This document shows, piece after piece, positions 42,815 through 55,747 of a DNA stretch of 64,000 bases. This DNA comes from Avena insularis. Lineage: Eukaryota; Streptophyta; Magnoliopsida; Poales; Poaceae. The notes beneath the pieces are model-generated. The model had not been told where the DNA came from. It saw only the letters and a program-made list of their open reading frames with translations, and did no database searches. A program made the translations under genes and the position numbers. The stretch spans positions 122,877,503 to 122,941,502 of the forward strand of contig CM042692.1 of assembly GCA_023614405.1 (NCBI GenBank), in the 5' to 3' direction. Position 1 is the stretch's first letter; each line of letters opens with the position of its first letter.

Positions 42815-45730
42815 ATGAATGCTGAAGAAGCTCAGGAAGCGCCCAATGTCGTGATGGGTATGTTTTCTATTAACTCAGTACTTGCAAGAGTGTTGTTTGA
42901 TTATGGAGCATCGCACTCGTTTGTTATAGAAGAATTTGCATGCACTAGTAAGATTCAACCAACAAAATTGAAGCATGTTATGATAGTTCAAATACCTGGT
43001 TCAACCACCAAAGCTAGAAAAATTTGCAAGGCTGTACCTATCAGAATCCATGGGATAGATTTTTATGCCAATCTAATAGTACTTGGAACCAAAGGTTTGG
43101 AAGTAGTACTAGGAATGGATTGGATGTCGAAACATAAAGGATTAATCGACTGTGCCAAGAAAGCCATAACCATGACCAATAGCTCTAGAGTATCAGTAGA
43201 TCATGTATCCGAGACCTTGCCCCGTCAATTCAAATGCAACAAGAGTCTAGCCCAACCAACCCTAGACCAAGTCAGAGTAGTCTGTGAATACCCCGACGTA
43301 TTCCCAGATGAATTGCCCGGTATGCCCCCAGATCGGGATATCGAGTTCATCATTGAACTAATTCCTGGAACTGGACCCATAGCTCAGAGACCTTATAGTA
43401 TGAACCCATCTGAATTAGTGGAGCTAAAGAAGCAACTTGATGCTATGTTGGAGAAAGGTCTGATTCAACCAAGCACATTGCCATGGAGATCGCTTGTTCT
43501 GTTTGTGGATAAGAAATATGGAGGTAACCGTTTGTGCATGGATTACCGAAAGTTGAATGATGTCACCATCAAGAACAAGTACCCACTGCCCAAGATAGAG
43601 GATCTGTTTGATCAGTTGACTGGTGCCAGAGTGTTCTGTAAGATTGATCTTAGAACAGGTTATCATCAACTCAAGATTCGTGCAACGGATATTCCAAAGA
43701 CCGCCTTTACCACTAGATATGGATTTTATGAGTATACGGTCATGTCTTTTGGATTAACCAATGCCCCCGCTTATTTCATGAATCTCATGAATAAGATTTT
43801 TATGAATTTCCTAGATAAGTTTGTCGTTGTTTTTATTGACGATATTCTAATCTATTCAAAGTCAGAAGAAGACCATGAGCTACATCTGAGAACCATCCTT
43901 GAAACCCTTAGAGAGCATCAGTTGTATGCCAAGTTTAGCAAATGTGAATTCTGGTTGAAGGAAGTAGGATTCCTCGGACATATTGTATTGGCAAGAGGAG
44001 TCACTGTTGATCCTGCCAAGATCAAAGATATTGAAGAATGGGAAGCCCCAACCACTCAAACCCAAGTCCATGCATTTCTTAGATTAGCGGGATATTACCG
44101 CAAGTTTGTTGAAGGATTTTCGAGCATCGCAAGACCAATGACCCAATTGTTGAAGAAAGATAAGAAGTTTGAATGGACCGACAAATGTGAAGCAAGTTTT
44201 CAAGATCTCTAGAAGAGATTAATTTCAGCCCCAATTTTGATTATGCCAGATATCAAGAAGCCTTTTGATGTGTATTGTGATGCATCCAAGATTGGTCTCG
44301 GATGTGTGTTGATGCAAGAAGGAAAAGTCATAGCATATATATCTAGACAACTGAAGCAGCATGAGCAAAACTACCCTACCCATGATCTTGAACTAGCAGC
44401 TGTAGTTTTAGCCTTGAAGACATGGCGTCATTACCTTATGGGTAACCGCTGTGAGATATATTCGGATCACAAGAGCCTGAAGTATATTTTCACTCAGAAG
44501 GAGCTGAATATGAGGCAAAGGAGATGGATAGAGTTAATCAAGGATTATGACCTTGACATTCACTATCACCCCGGTAAAGCCAATGTGGTAGCGGATGCTC
44601 TTAGCAGATTGTCGTGTAGATTAAACACCATGATCAAAGAAGCCCAACCAAGTTTGCATGAAGAGTTGGAGCAGTTTAGAATGGAGCTAGTTAGCAAAGG
44701 ATTTTTAGCTAGCATTGAACTTCAACCCACTTTGATCAGTCAGATCAAGGAGGCGCAGAAAGGAAATGCAAGTATCGACAGAATCAAACATCGTATTGGT
44801 ATAGGAAAGGTACCCAGATTCACCGAAGATGAAGAAGGAGTTTTGTGGTACAAAGGACGTATCTGTGTGCCAGCAGATTCGAAGCTGAAGCAAGTTATCA
44901 TGCAGGAAGCTCATGATACTCTTTATTCTATCCACCCCGGAGGAACAAAGATGTATCAGGATTTGAAGGAGCAATTTTGGTGGCACGAGATGAAGAGAGA
45001 AATTGTAAGCTACATAGCCAAGTGTGATATCTGTCAGAGAGTAAAAGTGGAACATCAGAGACCCGTAGGACTGTTGCAACCATTGTAGATTCCGAAATGT
45101 AAATGGGATTCCGTCGGAATGGACTTTATCACCGGTTTGCCTACTTCTAGTAGGGGAAATGACTCTATTTGGGTTATAGTTGATAGACTGTCCAAGGTAG
45201 CCAATTTTATACCTATCAAGAATACCTACCAGAGTTCAAATCTAGTAGAGTTGTACATTGCTAGAATCGTTAGTTTGCATGGAACCCCCAAGACCATAGT
45301 GTCGGATCAAGGAACCCAATTTACCTCAAGATTTTGGCAGAAAGTCCAAGAAGGATTAGGAACCAAGCTGAATTTCAGCACAACTTATCACCTGCAGACC
45401 GACTGACAAACTGAAAGAGTTAAACAAATCTTAGAAGATATGTTGAGAGCTTGTGTTCTAGAGTATGGATCAAAATGGGAAGATTGCCTGCTTTTCGCAG
45501 AATTCTCATACAACAACAGTTATCAAGCCAGTTTTGTAAATGGCCCCATTTGAATTTCTATATGGAAGGAAGTGTCGTACCCCCTTGAATTGGTTGCAGG
45601 TAGGAGAGAGTAAGATTTTTGGACCCGACATCCTACGAGAAGCTGAAGAGAAGGTTCACAAAGTCCGTGAGCACCTCAATACCGCCCAATCCAGACAGAA
45701 GAGTTATGCTGACAAGAGACGTAGAGACCT
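42815..45730 (+). pseudogene. Pol of the chromovirus: protease, RT, RNase H, integrase (5' part)
   Basis: Order along the frame: protease with [10 protein letters not shown] (usual D-S/T-G replaced by D-Y-G) and [16 protein letters not shown] with [47 protein letters not shown] and [10 protein letters not shown] (catalytic aspartates kept). RNase H with [38 protein letters not shown] and VVADALSRL. Integrase with the HHCC region ([19 protein letters not shown]) and core GMDFITGLP, IVSDQGTQFTSRFW. Stops: TAG 44210, TAG 45086, TGA 45404, and a frame change near 45530. It is then cut at 45730 by the Copia insertion. It would have made and integrated cDNA; now inactive. Confidence 0.9.
45726..45730. 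repeat. Target-site duplication of the Copia element, left copy
   Basis: GACCT, identical to 54056-54060. Confidence 0.9.
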
Positions 45731-47386
45731 TATTGGGTCCGCAGCATAGAAAACAAAAAATTTCCTACGGTGTGAACTACACGCCAAGATCTATCTACTA
45801 GGTACAAAGCAACGGGTGGACATACATCCAACAAGAACTTACCCTCGTAGACAACGAGCTTTGTTAACAAGTAGGAACTCGTGGTTGATGTAGTCGTACA
45901 CTTGCCGATCTCAAGATCGTGAGGAAGTCCGAGCGCCGCAACTCAGCAGCACATCCGCACTCGCACACACGTTCAAGCCACCGGACAACCTCCACCTCCT
46001 CGCTCCAGCGATCCAGCGGAAGCAGCAACTCCTTCTAGACAAAATGCCACCGGGAACATGTATCTCGCTAATCCGAGACCATGGGGGAATAATTCTAGAG
46101 GGGGAGAGAGGTCCTTCACAAGGAGGTGTGTGGATGAAGGAGGGAATGGGTGGCCTTTTATAGGAGGAGGGGGGTGCCCCCTATCTCCATGGCCGGCGCA
46201 TGGGGGGGGGGGTGACCCCACACCTCCCCCATTCATGTGGTGGTAACCCCTCCACATTAAAATGCCTCTTCACATTCCCTTTTAAAGTCTCCACTTTAAA
46301 TGCATTAAATTTCTCCAAATTTAATGCTCTCTCATTTAATAAAACTCTTTTTATTAAATTTATTCAGAATTTTGTTACTTACTTTAATTAACAAACATTC
46401 ACAAATAGCCCCTTGCAATATTTCAATATCACATGTAGAACCACCTTCTGCAATTTCACCCGAAACAATTTCCGATTTCTATTGAAACAATTCTTGCACT
46501 TTGCAATTCTTTCGTCTGAAACATATGTGCTCCAAAATGGTGTCCGGTAACTCTTAAGTGTGCCACCCTATGGTTCGCGAATAATGCAAACATGATCGAG
46601 ACCCTTCTCCGATCAATAATCAGCAGCGGGACCTGGAGATCCGTACTGACTCCTACACATTCAACGATGACTCCTGTGATAGTGAGAACCTTTAACGCTT
46701 GTAACTAAATCCCTTTGTCTCTCGATATATTACATGTCCGAGATTCGATCATCGGTATCTCCATACCTAGTTTGAACTCGTTACCGACATGCACTCTTTT
46801 CTCATTCCCGTGATATAACATTCTAGTGATCACATCACTTGCTTGCAAGCTATCCTAATGTGATATCACCGAGAGGGCCCAGAGTATATCTATCCGTCAT
46901 CTGGATTGACAAATTCCACTCTTGATCCATTAGCCTCAACATAACACCTTCGTAGTACTGAACCCATCTTTATAGTCACCACATTACGGGTGACGTTTGA
47001 TATTATCAAGATACTCTTCGGTGTTAGCAATTAACATGATCGATGGTCTAAGGATAAAGATTACTTATGATGTTATAGCAATATAAACATAATGACTTGA
47101 TCGTAATGCTATACTTCGGATGAATGTTCATCACATCATTCCACCAATGGTGTGACCTTGTTATTAACAACATCCAATGTCCATGATCAGGAAACCTTGA
47201 TCATCCTGTTAATCAACAAGCTAGTCTATAAGAGAGGCATGACTAGGAACCCTTTTTGTTTATTAAACACATATGTATTGATGTTTCCGAATCAATAAAT
47301 TTCTAGCATGTAAAATAAACATCTATCATGTATAAGGAATATATAATAACAACTTTATTATTGCCTCTTAGGGCATATTTCCTTTA
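45731..47386 (-). repeat. 3' LTR of the Copia element
   Basis: 1656 bp; on + starts TATTGGGTCC (the other copy has TGTTGGGTCC) and ends ATTTCCTTTA. It contains CCTTTTATA (46154-46162), TATAAAAGG on the minus strand. Confidence 0.9.
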
Positions 47387-47398
47387 GTCTCCCACTTG
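47387..47398 (-). other. Polypurine tract of the Copia element
   Basis: On the minus strand CAAGTGGGAGAC lies directly before the 3' LTR. Confidence 0.65.
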
Positions 47399-47419
47399 CA
47401 CTAGAGACAATAATCTAGT

Positions 47420-47824
47420 TCACATAGTGATAAATCTAACACCCATGGAGTTCTGGTGTTGATCATGTTTTGCCCTAGGGAGAACTTTAGTCAATAGATC
47501 TGCTACATTTAGGTCCGTGTGTACTTGACAAATCTTTATATGTCCATCCTTGACATGCTCGCGGATGGAGTGAAACCGGCGCTTAATATGTTTGGAATTC
47601 TTGTGAGACCTTGGTTCGTTTGCGTTGGCTATGGCTCCATTGTTGTCACAATAGATCACCATTGGGCCCAACGCACTGGGAACCACACCCAGTTCTGTAA
47701 TGAACTCTTTCATCCAAACTGCTTCCTGCGCCGCTTCTGAAGCAGCAACATATTCCGCCTCCGTTGTTGATCCAGCCACCACAGGTTGTTTGGAACTCCT
47801 CCAACTAATTGCTGCTCCGTTCAA
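47420..47824 (-). pseudogene. RNase H of the Copia element
   Basis: 134-residue open frame with the Ty1-type RNase H signature: ISWRSSKQPVVAGSTTEAEY, VWMKEFITELGV, IYCDNNGAIANA and KHIKRRFHSIREH, ending LLTKVLPRAKHD. Removes RNA from RNA:DNA hybrids. The stretch 47825-47978 linking it to RT is damaged. Active-site residues (E of EAEY, D of YCDN) are present. Confidence 0.88.
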
Positions 47825-47978
47825 GAGAAATACGTATTCGTATTGAGACTTAGAGTCATCCAGATCGGTGTCAAAGCTAGCATCGACATAACACAGCGAC
47901 TAGCTCTTCTTCACCTCCGTATATGAGAAACATATCCTTAGTTCTTCTCAAGTACTTGAGGATGTTCTTTACCGCTAT

Positions 47979-49018
47979 CTAGTGTTCCGAACCTGGATCA
48001 GATTGGTACCTACTAGTCAAACTAATAGCATGTTCCACATCCGGTCTTGTAGATAGCATGGCATACATAATAGAGCCTATGGCCGAGGCATCAGGGATCT
48101 TATCCATCATCTCTCTTTCTTCTGCCGTAGCCGGACTTTGAGTCTTACTCAATGTCTTGCCTTGCAACATAGGTAAGAACCCCTTCTTACTTTCGTCCAT
48201 ATTAAACTTCTTTAATATCTTATCAAGGTATGTACTCTGCGATAGCCCAATTAGGCGCCTTGATCTATCTCTATAGATTTTAATGCCTAATATATATGAC
48301 GCTTCACCAAGGTCTTTCATCAAAAATTTGCTGTTTAGATAACTTTTAACACTATTTAAAAGATCTATATCATTTCCAATCAATAATATGTCATCCACAT
48401 ATAGTATCAGAAATGCCACATTGCTCCCACTCACTTTCTTGTAAATACAAGCCTCTCCATTAGTTTGGACAAATCCAAACTCTTTGATGACCTCATCAAA
48501 GCAGAGATTCCAACTTCGTGATGCTTGCTTCAGTCCATAGATGGATCGCTGAAGTTTGCACACCTTATTAGCATCCTTAGGATCGACAAAACCCTTAGGT
48601 TGTATCATATACAACTCTTCTTCAATCTTACCATTGAGGAACGCAGTTTTGACATCCATCTGCCATATTTCATAATCGAAATATGCAGCAATTGCTAACA
48701 TAATCCTAACCGATTTAAGCATCGCTACGGGAGAGAATGTCTCATTGTAGTCAACTCCTTGAATTTGTCGAAACCCCTTTGTGACAAGTCGACCTTATAG
48801 ATCGTCACATTACCATCAGCATCAGTTTTCCTTTTGAAAATCCATTTATTCTCAACGGCCTTTTGGTCATGAGGTAAGTCCACCAAGTTCCAAACTTGGT
48901 TCTCGTACATGGATTCCATCTCGGATTTCATGGCTTCTAGCCATTTGTTGGAATCCGGGCTCATCATCGCTTCTTCATACGTCGCAGGGTCATCCATTTT
49001 ATCAACCATGAAATTCAC
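47979..49018 (-). pseudogene. Reverse transcriptase of the Copia element
   Basis: Two pieces in different frames: 49018-48725 (NKWLEAMKSEMESMYENQVW, VENKWIFKRKTDADGNV) and 48722-47979 (IWQMDVKTAFLNGKIEEELY, LQRSIYGLKQASRSWN, FLILYVDDILLIGND, then DLGEASYILGIKIYRDRS and GSIMYAMLSTRPDV). YVDD and the first catalytic Asp (QMDVKTAFLNG) are intact. A frameshift near 48724 and a stop at 47979 inactivate it. The Copia family is shown by the QMDVKTAFLNG box. Confidence 0.9.
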
Positions 49019-49048
49019 AACAGGATTGCCTGCAGTTCGAGCTGCGTG

Positions 49049-50635
49049 TCACCTTGACCTGCGAGGTTCGGTAGTGTCCTCTTTCGGAGTTTCATGATCT
49101 TTATCATTAGCTCTCTCTTCATCAGGTGAAGTCAACTCCGAAACAACTTCCACTGCTGTGCCACTCGCCATTCCATGAAGAGAAGGTTCAATAACCTCTT
49201 CGAGTTCTACCTTCCGACTACTCACACCTTTCACGAGAAACTCCTTCTCAAGAAAGGATCCATTCTTGGCAACAAAAACCTTGCCCTCGGATCTGTGATA
49301 GAAGGTATTCCCAATTGTTTCCTTAGGGTATCCTATGAAGACGCATTTTTCCGCTTTGGGTTCGAGTTTATCCGGTTGAAGTTTCTTCACATAAACATCG
49401 CATCCCCAAACCTTAAGAAATGACAGCTTAGGTTTGTTTCCAAACCATAATTCATACGGTGTCGTTTCAACGGATTTAGATGGTGCCCAATTTAAAGTGA
49501 ATGTAGCTGTTTCCAGTGCATAACCCCAAAATGACAGAGGTAAGTCAGTCAGAGACATCATAGATCGAACCATATCCAATAAGGTACAATTACGATGTTC
49601 CGACACACCATTACGTTGTGGTGTTCCGGTAGGCATGAGTTGTGAAACTATTCCACACTCTTTCATGTGTGTGCTAAACTCGTAACTTAGATACTCTCCT
49701 CCACGGTCAGACCGTAGAAACTTGATCTTTTTATTACGATGATTTTCCACTTCATTCTGAAATTCCTTGAACTTTTCAAAAGTTTCAGACTTGTGTTTCA
49801 TCAAATAGATATACCCATATCTACTCAAATCATCCGTGAAAGTAACAAAATAACGATATCCACCTTGCGCCGACACACTCATTAGTCCACACACATCAGT
49901 ATGTATGATTTCCAATATATCTGTCGCCCGTTCCATTGAACCGGAAAACGGCATTCTAGTCATCTTGCCCATAAGGCATGGCTCACATGTATCAAATGAT
50001 TCAAAATCAAGTGATTCTAAAAGTCCACCAAAATGGAGTTTCTTCATGCGTTTAACACCAATATGACCTAGACGACAGTGCCACATATATGTAGACATAT
50101 CATCATCAAGTTTAATCTTTTTAGCATTAACATTATGAATGTGCGTAATATTACTATCGAGATCCAATAGAAATAAACCATTCAACATAGGTGCATGACC
50201 ATAAAAGATATCATTCTTATAAATCGAATAACCATTGTTCTCAGATTTAAAGGAATGACCACTTTGCATCAAACACGATCTAGATACAATGTTCATGCTC
50301 AGTTCAGGCACCAAATAACAATTATTTAGGTTTATAACTAATCTCGATAGCAAATGGAGAGGTAGCGTCCCGATGGCGATCACATCAACTCTTGATCCAT
50401 TGCCGACCCGCATCCTGCCCTCATCCCTTGCTAGTTGTCGCTTGTTCCGTAGCCCCTGAACCGAGTTACATATATTAGCAACCGATCCGGTATCAAATAC
50501 CCAGGTGCTACTGCGAGTACTAGTCAAGTACACATCAATAACATGTATATCCCATATACCTTTGTTTGCCTTCTTTGGACTTCTTGTCCGCCAAATACTT
50601 AGGCGATTCTTCAATGGCCCTTGCAATAGTAGCAC
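49049..50635 (-). pseudogene. Protease and integrase of the Copia element
   Basis: 528-residue open frame. Protease active site DTGS at about residues 48-51 (WVFDTGSVANIC). The gag-pre-integrase zinc-binding part WHCRLGHIGVKRM...CEPCLMGKM lies near 180-240. The integrase core has Asp in IIHTDVCG, Asp in LRSDRGGEYLS and Glu in NGVSEHRN, the DDE triad, followed by the GKP-type region LWFGNKPKLSFLKVWGC and KCVFIGYP. The frame stops in the integrase-RT linker at 49049. Without gag and RT in frame it cannot work as a polyprotein, though this part is nearly intact. Confidence 0.9.
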
Positions 50636-51364
50636 TCGGTGTCAGACTTAGGGCCAGCCCGGGGTTTCTTTTCAGGCGTGGCAACAGACTTGCCACCCTT
50701 CTTTCCCTTGTGCTTGCCTTTCTTGTCCTTCTTGAAACCGGTGGTCCTATTGATCATCAACACTTGATGTTCTTTCCTAATCTCCACTGCGGTCTTAAGC
50801 ATTGTGAAGCTCGGGAAGAGACTTCTTCATGTCTGCATATTATAGTTCATCACGAAGCTCTTGTAGCTAGGTGGCAGAGATTGGAGAACACGATGTATGC
50901 CTAAGTCAATGGGAATCGTTATTCCCAAGGACACAAGCTTATCGGCGTACCCAGACATTTTGAGTACGTGCTCACTAATGGAGCTGTTTTCCTCCATCAT
51001 GCAGCTAAAGAACTTTTCTGTAGCATTATAACTCTCTACGGTAGCATGGGTATCGAAAATCATTTTCAATTCTCCCATGGTATCAAAGGCATTGCCATTT
51101 TCGAAACGCTTTGAAGTTGGCTCTAGCCCATACGGTATGCATAATGAACTAAGTTGTGGTCCTCTGACGAGTCACATAGACATTATTTTCCTCGTCGGGG
51201 CATCGAGAACTCTTTGGGGGCCTAGGCGCATCTAGCACATATTGCTTTTGTGCATCAGTGAGGATAATCCTCAAATTCATAGCCCAGTTGGTGAAGTTGC
51301 TACCATTCGCAGCAAGTTTCTCTTTCTCCATGAACACATTGAAATTAAAAGCAGGTGGTGCCAT
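50611..51364 (-). pseudogene. Gag of the Copia element
   Basis: Starts at ATG 51364 just inside the primer-binding region leader: MAPPAFNFNVFMEKEKLAANGSNFTNW is the usual Angela-type start (first 20 residues only are cited as family-like). Frame breaks at about 51149, 51080 and 50815 split it. Later pieces read SISEHVLKMSGYADKLVSLG and LPPSYKSFVMNYN (UBN2/retrotran gag region), then a Lys-rich linker and a zinc knuckle beginning CYYCKGHW-like (CYYCKGH, about 50611-50630). It forms the particle in family members; here broken. Confidence 0.85.
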
Positions 51365-52408
51365 CTACAACAGAATTTGTAAAGTTTATTTAGACTAAGT
51401 TTATGATAGATTGAGTTCAACTAATCCAAATTACTAATGAACTTCCACTCAAAAACGACATCCCTCGTGTCCTTTTGGTGATTACATGAACCAAATCCAC
51501 TATACCAAGTCCGATCATCACGTGAGTTGATATAGCTTCAAAGGCGAGCATCTATATGGGCATCATATCAACCATATGGCTCATGCTTAACCTTTCGGTC
51601 CGTGTTCCGAGGCCATGTCTGTACATGCTAGGCTTGCCAAGTAAGAACCTTAGTATTCGCATGTGTAAAACTGTCTTACACCCGTTCCTATGAAAGCGTA
51701 GATTCGAGTACACCCGATCATCACGTGATATCTTGAAACACGATCCATAGAACGGTGCATACTCAAGGAAGAACACATTTTTATCTTGATATCTAAAAGA
51801 GGGATCATCTTATAATGCTATCAAACACGCCAAACTAGCAGTATAAGATGCTAACATCTAATGTGTAAAGTGAGATGATATGGTCCATGCATTTGATCTC
51901 TATTACTTGCATCATGGTATGATCTCTATCATTCCTTTGTGTGTAAGGCCAAGGTCTATGGAACTTACACGTTGAGTGTGTTGTAAGAGTATCCACCATA
52001 CATCTACTTACAACAATACCATATCAATACACTAGCCCAGCAACGATCTAAACTAGACGCCTCTAATTTATCAATTGCAAGTTTTACGTGGCTTAGGGCT
52101 TTCGGAGATAGAACCGTTCTTACCTACAAACATGAACCACAACGAGGATAACTAAGTTATTAGCAACTCGTTGTAAATCAGATATTGACTATAGTAGGAG
52201 AGACACCGCCACCCACTTATGCAAAACAAGTTGCATGTCAGTCGTGGAACCGGTCTCATGTACGATGACATGTAAGGTTGGTCCGGGCCGCTTCATCCCA
52301 CTATGCCACCAATATCCAAAATACATAGAAGATGCAATAACATGATCATCATCGCCCACATATCAACCATATGTGTACTACCCATGCAAAGCACCTACGC
52401 ATAGATCA
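51365..52408 (-). other. 5' leader of the Copia element
   Basis: About 1 kb of non-coding sequence between the primer-binding site and gag. No supported ORF. Long leaders are usual in BARE/Angela elements. Confidence 0.7.
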
Positions 52409-52421
52409 GGCTCTGATACCA
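52409..52421 (-). other. Primer-binding site of the Copia element
   Basis: TGGTATCAGAGCC on the minus strand, one base from the 5' LTR; methionine tRNA type. Confidence 0.9.
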
Positions 52422-52422
52422 C

Positions 52423-54055
52423 TGTTGGGTCCGCAGCATAGAAAACAAAAAAATTCCTACGGTGTGAACTACACGCCAAGATCTATCTACTAGGTACAAA
52501 GCAACGGGTGGACATACATCCAATGAGAACTTACCCTCGTAGACAACGAGCTTTGTTAACGAGTAGGAACTCGTGGTTGATGTAGTCGTACACTTGCCGA
52601 TCTCAAGATCGTGAGGAAGTCCAGCGCAACTCAACAGCGCAAGACTTGCACACACGTTCAAGCCACCGGACAACCTCCACCTCCTCGCTCCAGCGATCCA
52701 ATGAAGCAACTCCTTCAGCATTTAAATGCCATCAGAACATGTATCTCGCTAATTGAGACCATGGGGAATAATTCTAGAGGGGAGAGAGATCCTTCACAAG
52801 GAGGTGTGTGGATCAAGGAGGAATGGGTGGCCTTTTATAGGAGGAGGGGGTGCCCTCTCTCCATGGTCGTGCATGGGGGTGACCTCACCTCCCCATTCAT
52901 GTGGTGGTAACCCCTCCACATTAAAATGCCTCTTCACATTCCCTTTTAAAGTCTCCACTTTAAATGCATTAAATTTCTCCAAATTTAATGCTCTCTCATT
53001 TAATAAAACTCTTTTTATTAAATTTATTCAGAATTTTGTTAATTACTTTAATTAACAAACATTCACATATAGCCCCTTGAAATATTTCAATATCACATGC
53101 AGAACCACCTTCTGCAATTTCACCCGAAACAATTTCCGGTTTCTATTGAAACAATTCCTGTGCTTTGCAATTATTTCGTCTGAAACATATGTGCTCCAAA
53201 ATGGTGTCCGGTAACTCTTAAGTGTGCCACCCTACGGTTCGCGAATAATGCAGACATGATCGAGACCCTTCTTTGATCAATAATCAGCAGCGGGACCTGG
53301 AGATCTGTACTGACTCCTACACATTCAACGATGACTCCTGTGATCGTGAGAACCTTTAACTCTTGTAACTAATTCCCTTTGTCTCTCGATATATTACATG
53401 TCCGAGATTCGATCATCGGTATCTCCATACCTAGTTTGATCTTGTTACCGACATGCACTCTTTTCTCGTTCCCGTGATATAACATTCTAGTGATCACATC
53501 CTTGCTTGCAAGCTATCCTAATGTGATATCATCGAGAGGGCCCAGAGTATATCTATCTGTAATATGGATTGACAAATTCCACTCTACATCCATGAGCCTC
53601 AACATAACACCTTCGTAGTACTGAACCCATCTTTATAGTCACCCTGTTACGGGGTGACGTTTGATGTTATCAAGATACTCTTCTGGTGTTAGCAATTAAC
53701 ATGATATCATGGTCTAAGGATAAAGATTACTTCGTATGATGTTATAGCAATATAAACATAATGACTTGATCGTAACGCTATACTTCGGATGAATGTTCAT
53801 CACATCATTCCACCAATGGTGTGACCTTGTTATTAACAACATCCAATGTCCATGATCAGGAAACCTTGATCATCCTGTTAATCAACAAGCTAGTCTATAA
53901 GAGAGGCATGACTAGGAACCCTTTTTGTTTATTAAACACACATGTATTGATGTTTCCGAATCAATACATTTCTAGCATGTAAAATAAACATCTATCATGT
54001 ATAAGGAATATATAATAACAACTTTATTATTGCCTCTCAGGGCATATTTCCTTCA
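52423..54055 (-). repeat. 5' LTR of the Copia element
   Basis: 1633 bp, TGTTGGGTCC...TTTCCTTCA on +. This is the promoter LTR; TATAAAAGG reads on the minus strand at 52831-52839. Confidence 0.92.
52831..52839 (-). promoter_or_regulatory. TATA box in the Copia 5' LTR
   Basis: TATAAAAGG on the minus strand, conserved at 46154-46162 in the other LTR. Confidence 0.6.
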
Positions 54056-54508
54056 GACCTGACTTTCAATGTCAGAGATTTTGTATATCTCAAAGTGTCG
54101 CCTTTGAAGGGAATACACCGTTTTCAACTGAAAGGGAAGTTAGCCCCCAGATATATTGGACCCTTCAAGATTCTGAATCGCAGAGGAGAAGTATCATATC
54201 AACTGGAACTGCCAGAGGAGATGTCAGCCATCCATGATGTGTTCCATATCTTGTTACTTCGCAAATGCTTGGATGTTCCGGAGAAGACCGAAGTGTTCAA
54301 GAACATTGATCACTGAGCCATAGATATCAACAAGGATCTAACCTATCGTGAAGTACCCATTCGTATTTTGGAAGAAGCCTTCAGAACCACCAGTACCCAG
54401 AGTATCAAGTTTCTCAAGATCTAGTGGAGCAACCATACCGAAGAAGAAGCTACTTGGGAGCGAGAAGATTATATTAGGATTGAGTTTCCAGATCTCTTTA
54501 TTTCCTAG
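54056..54508 (+). pseudogene. Pol of the chromovirus, 3' part with chromodomain
   Basis: Continues the integrase after the Copia insertion, starting with the GACCT duplication (54056-54060). The integrase C-terminal part reads [43 protein letters not shown], then TGA at 54314. Downstream in the same frame is a chromodomain: PIRILEEAFRTT, then SIKFLKI, TAG at 54422, WSNHTEEEATWERE and the end at TAG 54506. The domain keeps the aromatic/acidic pattern of Tekay chromodomains, thought to steer integration to heterochromatin. Confidence 0.85.
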
Positions 54509-54554
54509 TTTTTCTTAAATCTTGGGACGAGATTTTGTTTAAGGAGGGAAGGTT

Positions 54555-55747
54555 TTTAACATCCCAAAAACCCTAAGCAAGATTATCAAGTTCTAATCAC
54601 CCAATTTAGGGTAAACAAAAACTTTTATTAAGAAAATGAATATGAATGCATGTGTGTTTTGCATTAGTGTAGAATTGATTGAAATTGCCATGCTTGATTG
54701 TTACAAATGATGTGAAATGGTTTAAAGATGAATGCTACATCATCTAGGCCAATTACAAGCAAAATCAAAAGAAATCAAATATGAATAAATAAAGAAAATG
54801 GTCATTTTGACAAAAGTTAACCACTAGGTCACTTTGTGTGTTCCTAGAAGAGAAAATTTAACAGAAACATTTCTATTTCTTTCCACCCCTTTCTAGACCA
54901 AGTAAAAGTGTATCAAGGCCCACTTTACAAACTTACAAAAACATATTTCAAATCAATTAAATGGACAGTCGAAAATTGAATCTAGTTCATATGCTAAGAT
55001 CCCACTTTTTCAAAAACCTACCAAACCATTTCCATTTGACTTCTCCAAGCAAACATAGACTCTCAAGCTTAAGATCAAACCACTCACCAAATTTGAATAA
55101 AAAATTCCAACGTAAGTTTCTTGCAGCCATTTCATCAAACATCTTAATTACACAAATTAATGTACTGCCTAACTTCACTGTTTCCACAGTAGTCCCTCGA
55201 CCATTTGGTCCCCTCTTAAACACTAGTCTCCCCGGAGACTAACCAAACACTAGACAAGTCCCCCTTAGCCGTGTGGACAGTGGAGCGCCGCCCATTTTTG
55301 GTCGTCGTCGGCCGAAAGTGGATAGCGCGCCAGGAGCATCACCGCCCTCGCCCACGACATGCACCAGACACGCCGCACTCCACCACCACCCCCTGTCCAA
55401 GCCTCGACCGCAGAAGAGCCCTAGACCACCCTAGCACCGTTGCACCCTATGTCTCTGTGCCATGTCTAGAGCGCGCCAGCTCGCCGCGCCCGACCAGCTC
55501 ACACAGAACGTGCCTCACCCCCGCCTCGCGTAAAATAGCTCGCCATGATCACCCCAACCTCGCAGACACCCCCGTTCACCGCCGTGCGACCCGCAGCTAT
55601 TGCACGCTGTCGCAAACACCTCTGCGTCCGTGCGGAGCACCGCACGCTCTCAACCAAACCACACCGCTCCACGCCTCGCCATTACGCCCATAAGAACCGC
55701 CAGGGAACACAGCACTGTCCCCTAGCCTCAGTCGTGCCGCTAGCCGC
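54555..55747 (+). repeat. 3' LTR of the chromovirus, first part
   Basis: Begins TTTAACATCCC after the purine-rich AAGGAGGGAAGG (54541-54552, polypurine tract) and matches 36486-37690 of the 5' LTR. Cut at 55747 by the Athila-type element; the rest is at 63880-64000. Confidence 0.88.
55743..55747. repeat. Target-site duplication of the 55748 element, left copy
   Basis: GCCGC, identical to 63875-63879. Confidence 0.88.

Larger units (their letters stand above)
45731..54055 (-). mobile_element. Angela/BARE-like Ty1/Copia LTR retrotransposon
   Basis: 8325 bp on the minus strand, flanked by GACCT duplications. LTRs are 1656 and 1633 bp. The minus-strand LTR start TGAAGGAAATATGCCC, leading into GGCAATAATAAAG, is close to the BARE-1/WIS/Angela family start. 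Minus-strand order is gag, protease, integrase, RT, RNase H, the Copia order. The primer-binding site is of the methionine tRNA type. Several frameshifts (gag, RT) inactivate it. The LTRs differ by many substitutions and small indels, so the insertion is not very recent. Confidence 0.92.
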
